This document shows, one piece after another, positions 1 to 8,358 of a stretch of DNA of 8,381 bases. The position numbers and the translations under genes are program-made. Where the stretch lies: NCBI GenBank assembly GCA_025464795.1, contig JAODNB010000135.1:1-8381 (forward strand), in the 5' to 3' direction. This DNA comes from Frankiales bacterium. Lineage in GTDB: Bacteria > Actinomycetota > Actinomycetes > Mycobacteriales > SCTD01. The notes under the pieces were generated by a model. It made no database searches, was not told the DNA's origin, and saw only the letters and a list, made by a program, of their open reading frames with translations. Every line of letters starts with the position of its first letter. Positions within the stretch are counted from its first letter, which is position 1.

Positions 1-553
1 CGAGCCCCAGGACGACGACGGCCGTCGACAGCAGTCCGGCGCGCGCCACCGCGAGCTGACCGCGACTGGCGAGGAACCCGATGAGCCCGCCCAGCAGCAG
101 CAGCCCGCCGAGGCCGAAGCGGATCAGGGCGCCGCGGCCGCTCGTGGCCGAGCTCTTCCACCGCTCGCGCTGGGCGACATCGGCCTGCTGCCAGATCAGG
201 ACCACCCCGCCGACGCTCGCGAGGATCGGCGCGACCGTCGCCCCACCCGGTAGGAAGCCCAGGGGGATGAGGACGGCGAGGGCGAGCACCGTGACGGTCA
301 GCATCGCGAGGAGCTGGCGCAGCCCGCGGCGGTCGCTGCGGAGGGTCGTCCCGTCCGACTGGGGGAGGAAGACCCAGAACACGGCATAAGCAGCGATGCC
401 CAGCCCCCCGGCCCCGATCAGGATGACGAACGCCACCCGGATCGCGATCACCGGCATCTCCGTCAGGTTCGCAAGACCGGCGGCGACGCCGCCCAGGAGC
501 CTGCCCTCCGCAGCACGTACCAGCCGGCGTGCGGGGAGCGGGGACGTGGTCAC
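1..553 (-). CDS. PspC-domain membrane protein, N-terminal part, probably a sensor histidine kinase (cut by window edge)
   Basis: Reading the minus strand from a GTG at 553 gives 184 codons that stay open to the window edge, so only the N-terminus is present. Residues about 13-64 are a PspC domain: an AEGRLLGGVAAGLA segment, then a hydrophobic helix ending in AAYAVFWVFLP. Further membrane helices lie at about 80-101, 105-121, 144-162 and from 168 onward, with a basic stretch (QRERWK) between the third and fourth. In Actinobacteria this layout, PspC plus several helices, usually precedes a HisKA_3/HATPase catalytic part that pairs with a LuxR-type response regulator; that catalytic part is outside this window, so kinase function is inferred. 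The gene follows the SRPBCC gene by 34 bp and is probably cotranscribed with it. The GTG start has only a weak CAGGT upstream, and no in-frame ATG was seen in the gap. Confidence 0.78.
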   Translation of the reverse strand, partial: MTTSPLPARRLVRAAEGRLLGGVAAGLANLTEMPVIAIRVAFVILIGAGGLGIAAYAVFWVFLPQSDGTTLRSDRRGLRQLLAMLTVTVLALAVLIPLGFLPGGATVAPILASVGGVVLIWQQADVAQRERWKSSATSGRGALIRFGLGGLLLLGGLIGFLASRGQLAVARAGLLSTAVVVLGL

Positions 554-587
554 ACCTGCAGCATGCTCTGTGCGTGGCCCCTCGGCC

Positions 588-1034
588 TCAGGGCTGCACC
601 CTGAGAAGCACCTCGCGGATCCGTTCCGCCAGCACGAGGTGAGCCTTGCGGCCCTCGCGCAGGGCGTACGGGAACAGCAGCGTCGGCGCCCGCAGCGTGA
701 CCCCGACGGCGATCACGGTCTCGTCGCCGACCTGCTCGATGCGGGCGTGGTTGCGGACGGTCGTCCTCGGCCGTTGCCGGGCGACGGTGAGCACCTCGGT
801 CTCCGACACCGCGAGAACGTCTGCCTGGTAGGTGATCCGGAACCGCGCGGGTCCGATCGCCAACCGGTCGGTGATGGCAAAGCTGCGCAGCGCGTCCGCG
901 ACCGTCGGCACCTCGCGGATGCCGATGATGAGCGGGTGCAGCTCCGCCTGGCGGGTGAGGTCGGACAGCAGCGACACCGCGTCCGAGGCCGGACAGGCGA
1001 CCCGCACCTCGTACGTGTAGCTGCCCTCCCGCAT
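588..1034 (-). CDS. SRPBCC-fold (START/polyketide-cyclase-like) protein, about 148 aa
   Basis: The protein starts MREGSYTYEVRV and has the usual size and pattern of a single SRPBCC domain: an amphipathic first strand (YTYEVRVACPAS), a helix pair with LLSDLTRQAELHPL, then alternating strands (FAITDRLAIG, FRITYQADVL, TVARQRPRTTVRN, ETVIAVGVTLRA) and a long C-terminal helix (GRKAHLVLAERIREVLLRVQ). Such domains form a hydrophobic pocket; ligand and reaction cannot be told from the sequence. I place the start at the ATG at 1034, because a longer reading to 1148 would run across the divergent PspC gene start and its Shine-Dalgarno and adds residues unlike the family. No strong ribosome site precedes 1034, but TAGGGT sits 8 nt upstream of the ATG, which suits a leaderless transcript. 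It lies 34 bp upstream of the PspC-domain kinase-like gene, so it may work with that sensor. Confidence 0.8.
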   Translation of the reverse strand: MREGSYTYEVRVACPASDAVSLLSDLTRQAELHPLIIGIREVPTVADALRSFAITDRLAIGPARFRITYQADVLAVSETEVLTVARQRPRTTVRNHARIEQVGDETVIAVGVTLRAPTLLFPYALREGRKAHLVLAERIREVLLRVQP

Positions 1035-1047
1035 AGCGTCGGACCCT

Positions 1048-1071
1048 AACCCTGACCCGGAGACCAGGGTT
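1048..1071. promoter_or_regulatory. Inverted repeat in the divergent promoter region, candidate operator
   Basis: AACCCTG (1048-1054) and CAGGGTT (1065-1071) are perfect 7-bp inverted arms with a 10-bp spacer, so their centres are about 17 bp apart. They sit between the SRPBCC gene (starts 1034, minus) and the PspC gene (starts 1115, plus), where a dimeric response regulator could act on both promoters. The left arm also overlaps a tandem ACCCTA/ACCCTG. Regulatory use is inference; a 7-bp inverted repeat can also arise by chance at this GC content. Confidence 0.35.
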
Positions 1072-1101
1072 GATCCCCGATGTGCACGAGTCCACAGATG
1101 C

Positions 1102-1106
1102 GGAGG
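1102..1106 (+). promoter_or_regulatory. Shine-Dalgarno GGAGG that fixes the PspC-gene start
   Basis: GGAGG lies 8 nt before the ATG at 1115. It favours that ATG over the in-frame TTG at 1070, which has no such site and would sit inside the candidate operator. Confidence 0.75.
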
Positions 1107-1114
1107 CTGGAGCC

Positions 1115-2209
1115 ATGACCGACACCACGCAAGCCTTCGCTGCATCACCGCGACTCGAACGCCCCCGTGAGGGCGGCTTCTTCGGGGTCTGCGCCGCTCT
1201 CGCCCGCACCACCTCCTCCGACCTCGTCCTGTGGCGGGTCCTGTTCGTCGTCCTGACGTTCTTCGCCGGGCTCGGGGTCGCCCTCTACGTCGCCGGCATC
1301 ATGTTCATCCCCCGCGAGGGGAACGCCCGGTCCGTCGGGCACCGGCTGCTGCTCGGCCCGGACCGGCACCTCGAGGGCAGGGAGGTCGTCCTCGTCGCGG
1401 CGTTCACCATCACCGCCGGAGGACTGCTCTTCAGCCGCAGCGGCATCCTGATCCTCGCGGTCGCCGCCGGCCTCGGCTACGTCTGGTGGAGGTCCCGGCA
1501 GGACCGCCCGACAGGCGCGGCCAGCCCCCAGCCCCGGTCCGAGCAGACGAGCTCCTCCGGGCAGGCAGCCCCCGCCTTTCCCCCTCCGGAGCCGCCGCAG
1601 GTCTACCCCCCTGCCCCGCCGCGGCCGCCGGTCCGCCGCTCGCCGTTCGTCGGGCTGACCGTCAGCCTCGCGATCCTGACCGCCGGTGTGCTCGCGCTCA
1701 TCGGTACGGGCGACACGAGCGTCCCCGCTGAGGTCGTCCTGGCGTCGGCCCTCGGGGTCGTCGGCCTCGGACTGGTCGTGGGCTCGTTCTTCGGCCGGTC
1801 GACCCTGCTGGTCCTCCTGGCCGTGGCGCTCGGACTCGGTCTCGCCGGCACCGCCGGCGCACGACCTGCCCTGGACCACGGCGTCGGGGACAGGACGTGG
1901 AGCCCGACCGCCTCGGGCAGCTACGTCCTCGGCATCGGTGACGCGACCCTGGATCTCAGCGGCCTCACCGTGACGGAGCTGCAGACCTACCGGATCGACG
2001 CCCGCGTCGACGTCGGGCACCTGCTGGTGCTCGTCCCGGAGGGCGTCCGGGTGTCGGTGGACGCCCGGGCCAAGATCGGGGACGTCGTCGTGTTCGGGCA
2101 GGAGGACGACGGTCGCGGTGCCCACAAGGCGGTCGAGCCCGACGGCCGACCGCAGGTCGTCCTGGACCTCAGCGTCCGCACCGGCCAGGTGGAGGTGCGC
2201 CGTGGCTGA
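1115..2209 (+). CDS. PspC-domain membrane protein with LiaF-like C-terminal domain, 364 aa
   Basis: Residues about 14-67 form a PspC domain: a basic-acidic entry (RPREGGFFGVCAALA), then a long helix (about 38-65) ending at FIPREG. Hydrophobic helices follow at about 91-108 and 110-126, then a disordered Pro/Ser/Gln segment (132-175, with repeated PP pairs), then three more helices (178-197, 205-226, 228-249). The last 100 residues, from GSYVLGIGDATLDLSGL onward, are a soluble beta-rich domain with the repeating strand pattern of the LiaF/DUF2154 C-terminal family (IDARVDVGHLLVLVPEGV, AKIGDVVVFG, VVLDLSVRTGQVEVRRG). In Firmicutes LiaF modulates a stress-sensing kinase; a similar role with the divergent PspC kinase-like gene is inference. 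The start is the ATG behind GGAGG. The stop overlaps the next gene's start, so the two are very likely translationally coupled. Confidence 0.88.
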   Translation: MTDTTQAFAASPRLERPREGGFFGVCAALARTTSSDLVLWRVLFVVLTFFAGLGVALYVAGIMFIPREGNARSVGHRLLLGPDRHLEGREVVLVAAFTITAGGLLFSRSGILILAVAAGLGYVWWRSRQDRPTGAASPQPRSEQTSSSGQAAPAFPPPEPPQVYPPAPPRPPVRRSPFVGLTVSLAILTAGVLALIGTGDTSVPAEVVLASALGVVGLGLVVGSFFGRSTLLVLLAVALGLGLAGTAGARPALDHGVGDRTWSPTASGSYVLGIGDATLDLSGLTVTELQTYRIDARVDVGHLLVLVPEGVRVSVDARAKIGDVVVFGQEDDGRGAHKAVEPDGRPQVVLDLSVRTGQVEVRRG

Positions 2210-2411
2210 GCGCATCCACTACTCCAACATGGTCACCGGGCTGCTGGCGCTGACGGGCGCCGGTCTCTACCTGCTGGACGACAGCGGCTCCGTCCAGGTC
2301 GATGAGGCGGTCGCCGGTGCGTCGCTGCTGGTCGTCGCCGGCTCGGCGGGGCTGCTGCGCTCGCTCCACCGCCTGGCCAACCGGAAGGCCAGCCGCCGGG
2401 TCAGTCACTGA
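2202..2411 (+). CDS. Small two-helix membrane protein, 69 aa, function unknown
   Basis: The gene starts with GTG at 2202 in GTGGCTGA, which contains the stop of the upstream PspC gene (8-bp overlap). GGAGG at 2191-2195 is placed 6 nt before the GTG. The product begins MAERIHYSNMVTG, has a first membrane helix at about 9-25 (MVTGLLALTGAGLYLL), a short polar loop (DDSGSVQVDE), a second helix at about 36-54 (AVAGASLLVVAGSAGLL) and a basic tail (RSLHRLANRKASRRVSH). With both ends basic or polar, a hairpin with cytoplasmic N- and C-termini is likely. I do not recognise a named family. Overlap with and orientation after the PspC gene suggest it is an accessory of that protein. The 3' end overlaps the opposing GNAT gene by 11 bp. 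Confidence 0.75.
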   Translation: MAERIHYSNMVTGLLALTGAGLYLLDDSGSVQVDEAVAGASLLVVAGSAGLLRSLHRLANRKASRRVSH

Positions 2412-3492
2412 TCACCCGGCTGAACACCACCATGTCGCGCGGGGGCTCGGACCGGACGGTCCGGGCCCTTCGCGCGATGCCCTCCCGGAGGAAGCCGGCC
2501 TTCTCCGCCGCCCGCTGAGACGGCAGGTTCTCGACGTCGGCGAGCAGCTCCACCCGGTTCAGCTCGAGGACGTCGAGCCCCCATTGCGTGCTCAGCGCCG
2601 CCCCCCGGCCGGCGACGCCGCGCCCCCGCGCCCAGGGCGCGGTCCAGTAGCCGATCTCCCCGAACCCGAGCCGGCGGTTGTGCAGCTTCAGCCCCATCGC
2701 GCCGAGCAGCTCGCCGGTCACCGCATCCGTGACGGCCAGCTCGGCCGCCGTCCCGTCGGCCCAGGACCCGAAGACGTAGCCGTCGAGGTACCCGACCGCG
2801 TCCTCGAGCGTGTACGGGGACGGCACCGGAAGCCAGCGCACCGTCAGCGGATCGCTGCACGCCCGCGCAACGTCTGGAGCGTCGGACAGCGACCAGGGTC
2901 GGAGCGTCACCACGCCGTCGCTCAACGTCGGAGCCGTCGGGAGGGGTCGGGTGTCCTCAGCGGGATCTGTGCTCAGCAACGAACCACGCCAGTCGTCCAC
3001 GCGCGTCCCCCGCTGGTTGAAGGCCTTGCGGGCGACGCCCTCGACGGTGAACCCGCACTTCTGCGCGACCGCCCGCGAGGCCCAGTTGCCGACGCAGCAC
3101 TCCCAGCCGATCCGCTCCAGCTCGAGGAACCCGAAGCCCCACCGGCAGATCGCCCGGATCACCTCGGTGGCGACCCCACGACCCCGGGCCGCAGGCGTGC
3201 ACCAGTAGCTCACGTTGGCCCCGCCACCGGCGATCGCGTGCAGGCTCGCACCGCCCAGGAGCCGCGCCGTCGTCGCGTCGAAGACCCCCCCGGTCGCGGC
3301 CGTCCCCGTCTCCCAGCCTGCCGGTGCCTGCTCCAGGAGGAAGGCTCGGGCATCCTCCAGCCGGTACGGCGACGGCGTGCCCGTCCAGCGCAGCACGTCC
3401 GGGTCGTTGCGCCCGGCGAGGTAGGCCTGCTCGTCGGACGCGCTCCAGGGACGGAGCATGAGCTGGCCGCAGGTGATGTCCGTTTGCTGCAT
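2401..3492 (-). CDS. Tandem GNAT-family N-acetyltransferase (RimJ/RimL-like), 363 aa
   Basis: The protein is two GNAT acetyltransferase domains in one chain, about residues 8-172 and 190-360. Each begins with an LRPWS segment (13-17 and 197-201), has a PSPY.LEDA helix (41-48 and 224-231), the acetyl-CoA pyrophosphate-binding RGRGVA motif (103-108 and 289-294), and an N-x-x-S-x-x-A-x-x-K-x-GF C-terminal motif (136-148 and 322-334). Both motif A copies look intact, so both halves may bind acetyl-CoA. The likely reaction is acetyl transfer from acetyl-CoA to an amine, by similarity to the RimJ/RimL subgroup (protein N-terminal acetylation); the substrate is not evident. The ATG at 3492 has GAGAGG 8 nt upstream. 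It is divergent from secA, and its 3' end runs into the PspC operon. It is probably not functionally tied to either neighbour. Confidence 0.9.
   Translation of the reverse strand: MQQTDITCGQLMLRPWSASDEQAYLAGRNDPDVLRWTGTPSPYRLEDARAFLLEQAPAGWETGTAATGGVFDATTARLLGGASLHAIAGGGANVSYWCTPAARGRGVATEVIRAICRWGFGFLELERIGWECCVGNWASRAVAQKCGFTVEGVARKAFNQRGTRVDDWRGSLLSTDPAEDTRPLPTAPTLSDGVVTLRPWSLSDAPDVARACSDPLTVRWLPVPSPYTLEDAVGYLDGYVFGSWADGTAAELAVTDAVTGELLGAMGLKLHNRRLGFGEIGYWTAPWARGRGVAGRGAALSTQWGLDVLELNRVELLADVENLPSQRAAEKAGFLREGIARRARTVRSEPPRDMVVFSRVISD
2446..2465 (+). terminator. GC-rich hairpin after the PspC operon, weak terminator candidate
   Basis: Bases 2446-2453 pair with 2458-2465 (8 pairs, one G-T) around a 4-nt GGAC loop, about 35 bp past the stop of the small membrane gene on the plus strand. 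It lies inside the opposing GNAT coding region and has no T-run. Such hairpins occur by chance in GC-rich coding DNA, so this is tentative. Confidence 0.25.
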
Positions 3493-3527
3493 CGGGAGAG
3501 CCTCTCAGGGCACGTCGGACAGGCGCG

Positions 3528-3547
3528 AGGCGTTTCCCGCCTAGGAT
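3528..3547 (+). promoter_or_regulatory. Candidate secA promoter -10 (TAGGAT) with a small inverted repeat over its upstream edge
   Basis: TAGGAT at 3542-3547 fits the actinobacterial TAnnnT -10 pattern and would give a transcript start near 3554, about 27 nt before the secA GTG. No convincing -35 was found at 16-19 bp; CGGACA at 3516-3521 is 20 bp away. AGGCG (3528-3532) and CGCCT (3538-3542) form a 5-bp inverted repeat that ends on the first base of the -10, and AGGCG also occurs at 3521-3525. Confidence 0.35.
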
Positions 3548-3564
3548 CGTGCCTATCTAGTGAT

Positions 3565-3570
3565 GAGGGA
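3565..3570 (+). promoter_or_regulatory. Shine-Dalgarno GAGGGA that places the secA start
   Basis: GAGGGA lies 10 nt before the GTG at 3581 and 13 nt before the GTG at 3584. It overlaps the alternative ATG at 3563-3565 and follows the GTG at 3560, so it cannot serve either of them. This supports a start at 3581. Confidence 0.65.
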
Positions 3571-3580
3571 GTCAGTCCGC

Positions 3581-6924
<3,344 letters not shown>

Positions 6925-6928
<4 letters not shown>

Positions 6929-6964
6929 CCGTGGCTGGCGTTGCTCAGACGCCGACCAGGTCAG
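6925..6964. terminator. Stacked inverted repeat spanning both stop codons, candidate bidirectional terminator
   Basis: CTGACC (6925-6930) pairs with GGTCAG (6959-6964), and inside it GGCGT (6937-6941) pairs with ACGCC (6949-6953) around a 7-nt loop. It covers the secA stop (6926-6928) and the stop of the opposing gene (6945-6947). There is no T-run on either strand, so this would be a non-classical terminator, a type often proposed in Actinobacteria. Pairing is seen; function is inferred. Confidence 0.4.
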
Positions 6965-7457
6965 TGCACTTCCAACGGCCGTCCATGCCCTCGAGGCGAA
7001 GCGCGATGGCCTGCATCCGGTCGCCGCGCTTCACGGTCGCGCAGACCTCCGCCACCCCCTCGGGACGTTCCTGGACGTGCAGGGAGCGCAGCGCCCGGCG
7101 CGTCGGCCGCTCCGAGACCCGGGGCCGAAGGGGCAGGCTGTCCGCGAGGGCGGTGTAGGCCTCAGGGGCGATGTCGCGCCGCAGCTGCTTGACGGGCCGG
7201 ACGCCGGCGAGCACCTCGAGCACCGCGTGCAGAAGTCCTGCTGCGAAGGCCTTTGCGCCTGGCAGGTCGGCCGCGGGGGTCCGCTCGGCGTCAGCCCACG
7301 TGTCGTCCACGAAGGAGACGGGCGCCTCGACGGGCAGCACGAGGCGCAGCAGCGGGGCGCCGGGCTCGTCGTCATAGGGGGGTGCGGCGAGCGGCGCCTG
7401 GACGACGCGCAGGACCGGTCGCGGCTCGAGGAGGGCTTCGGTGGACAGAGCGGTCAT
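6945..7457 (-). CDS. Rv3235 family protein (DUF6459), 170 aa
   Basis: The product matches the pattern I know for the Rv3235/DUF6459 family of Actinobacteria, named for a Mycobacterium tuberculosis gene near secA1. Seen features: a variable, Pro-rich N-terminus (1-60), then a conserved helical region with LLHAVLEVLAGVRPVKQLRR (about 75-94) and PEAYTAL (98-104), then a C-terminal beta-rich part with RSLHVQERPEGVAEVCATV (124-142), GDRMQAIALRLE (145-156) and GRWKCTDL (160-167). There is no signal peptide or membrane helix, so it is probably cytoplasmic. Its biochemical role is not established as far as I know. The ATG at 7457 has AGGAG 5 nt upstream. It lies 20 bp downstream of the LysM gene, forming an operon, and ends 16 bp from the secA stop. 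Confidence 0.85.
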   Translation of the reverse strand: MTALSTEALLEPRPVLRVVQAPLAAPPYDDEPGAPLLRLVLPVEAPVSFVDDTWADAERTPAADLPGAKAFAAGLLHAVLEVLAGVRPVKQLRRDIAPEAYTALADSLPLRPRVSERPTRRALRSLHVQERPEGVAEVCATVKRGDRMQAIALRLEGMDGRWKCTDLVGV

Positions 7458-7477
7458 GGGTTCTCCTCAGGGCTGGT

Positions 7478-8275
7478 TCAGCGGGTGGGCGGGACGAGGG
7501 TGTCGCCGGGGTGGATGAGGTCGGGGTTCTCGCCGATCACGTCGCGGTTCGCGCTCCACCACTGCGGCCAGGCTTGGGCGACCTGCTCCGCGGTGGCACC
7601 CGGGCCGACTGCGCGGGCGGCGATCTGCCAGAGCGAGTCCCCGGGTCGCACGACCGTGGCGCGGCCCGACGGGGCGGAGGCGCGTCCAGCCTTGGCGTGG
7701 TGAGAGAGGGCGTGGTGGGGAAGGCGGGCGTGGACCGGCACCGGGGGGTCAGTCTGCGGTGCAACGGCCGGGACTGAGGGTCTGGGCACGACCTGGACGT
7801 GGACCGGCGCAGGTGGGGCCGTCGGGGTGGCCCAGTCGAGGGAGGGGTCCGGGGAGGCCTGGCTCGACGGCACGCGCGCTGCAGCACCCGGCCAGTCCAG
7901 GGAGCTGCTGGCGGCAGGCCGAGTGTCAGCGAGGGCAACCGACGTGCCCCCGAAGACGGTCAGCGCGACGGTGGTGCCGAGGGCGACGCGGACCACCGCG
8001 CGTACCGAGGTGGGCGCGATCCGTGCCGCGCCACGTTCGGCGCAGCGTCCCAGCGCCCCGGGCGCTCCCGCGCCCGCAACCAGGGCGACCAGCAGCGTGA
8101 GCCAGGCCGTACAAGCCCAGGCCACCAGGGCGACGAGGCCGACGAGTGGAGCGGTGGGTGCCTGCGCGCTGGAGAGCGAGGCCCACGACGCGACGGGTGA
8201 GGGAGCCACGACCGCCACGACCGGCGCCATGGCCAGCAGGCCCATGGCCCGCACCCGAGCCGGAACGGTCAGCAT
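7478..8275 (-). CDS. Membrane-anchored LysM peptidoglycan-binding protein, 265 aa
   Basis: Three hydrophobic segments at about 10-30, 43-68 and 96-117 are followed by a Pro/Ala-rich spacer (about 118-205) and one LysM domain (about 206-262: TVVRPGDSLWQIAAR ... NPDLIHPGDTLVPP). LysM binds GlcNAc-containing glycans such as peptidoglycan. The loop between the second and third helices carries R77, R81, R85, R92 and R96, so by the positive-inside rule the C-terminal LysM part faces outside, where the wall is. The spacer has two SLDW copies (125-128 and 145-148) and a His cluster (PHHALSHHAK). The domain form, with QAWPQWWSANRDVIG inside LysM, is typical of the LysM proteins encoded beside Rv3235 and secA in Actinobacteria. 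The ATG at 8275 follows a strong purine-rich site, 5 nt away. No catalytic domain is present. Confidence 0.9.
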   Translation of the reverse strand: MLTVPARVRAMGLLAMAPVVAVVAPSPVASWASLSSAQAPTAPLVGLVALVAWACTAWLTLLVALVAGAGAPGALGRCAERGAARIAPTSVRAVVRVALGTTVALTVFGGTSVALADTRPAASSSLDWPGAAARVPSSQASPDPSLDWATPTAPPAPVHVQVVPRPSVPAVAPQTDPPVPVHARLPHHALSHHAKAGRASAPSGRATVVRPGDSLWQIAARAVGPGATAEQVAQAWPQWWSANRDVIGENPDLIHPGDTLVPPTR

Positions 8276-8280
8276 CGTTG

Positions 8281-8293
8281 CCCCCTCCCTCTC
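8281..8293 (-). promoter_or_regulatory. Long purine-rich Shine-Dalgarno of the LysM gene
   Basis: On the minus strand this reads GAGAGGGAGGGGG, an unbroken 13-purine tract ending 5 nt before the ATG at 8275. It supports that start over the internal ATG codons at residues 11 and 16. Confidence 0.7.
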
Positions 8294-8301
8294 TTACGTA
8301 C

Positions 8302-8317
8302 GTTTGCTTGTGTTTGC
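8302..8317. repeat. GTTTGC direct repeat with 10-bp period near the LysM transcript start
   Basis: GTTTGC occurs at 8302-8307 and 8312-8317 on the plus strand (GCAAAC on the coding strand), exactly one helical turn apart, in a locally AT-rich tract. An 8-bp palindrome ACGTACGT (8296-8303) abuts the first copy. It lies at or just past the predicted transcription start, a position suited to a repressor site or an untranslated-leader element. Confidence 0.4.
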
Positions 8318-8318
8318 C

Positions 8319-8347
8319 TTTGTAACCCTTCAACTACCTCTGGTCAA
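8319..8347 (-). promoter_or_regulatory. Sigma70-like promoter of the LysM-Rv3235 operon
   Basis: On the minus strand TTGACC (8347-8342, 5 of 6 to TTGACA) and TACAAA (8324-8319, 4 of 6 to TATAAT) are separated by exactly 17 bp. The predicted start is near 8312, giving a leader of about 36 nt with the strong Shine-Dalgarno. This is the best promoter match seen in the window and lies in its most AT-rich stretch. Confidence 0.6.
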
Positions 8348-8358
8348 GTGAACTTGCC
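8342..8358. promoter_or_regulatory. Palindrome over the -35 box of the LysM promoter, candidate operator
   Basis: CAAGT (8345-8349) and ACTTG (8353-8356 plus 8352) are perfect inverted arms around a 2-bp GA centre, and outside one mismatch G8343 still pairs with C8358. The palindrome covers most of the -35 box, where a bound dimer would block RNA polymerase. The regulator is unknown. Confidence 0.35.

Noticed and set aside
396..1049. A 217-codon plus-strand open frame across the SRPBCC gene
   Set aside because: It is a shadow of the two minus-strand genes and has no recognisable domain or start signal.
1070..1114. Earlier TTG start for the PspC gene
   Set aside because: It would add 15 residues with no ribosome site and would lie in the inverted repeat; the ATG at 1115 has GGAGG at good spacing.
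1145..2215. A 356-codon minus-strand open frame opposite the PspC gene
   Set aside because: It has D/G/R/E-rich low-complexity content typical of antisense frames, while the other strand has membrane helices and a good ribosome site.
3560..3580. Earlier GTG/ATG starts for secA
   Set aside because: The added MMRESVR is unlike the family start, and the Shine-Dalgarno lies within or after these codons.
7827..8351. Plus-strand open frames opposite the LysM gene, one running into the promoter region
   Set aside because: They have A/R/T-rich patternless products; the minus strand encodes helices and a LysM domain with a strong ribosome site.
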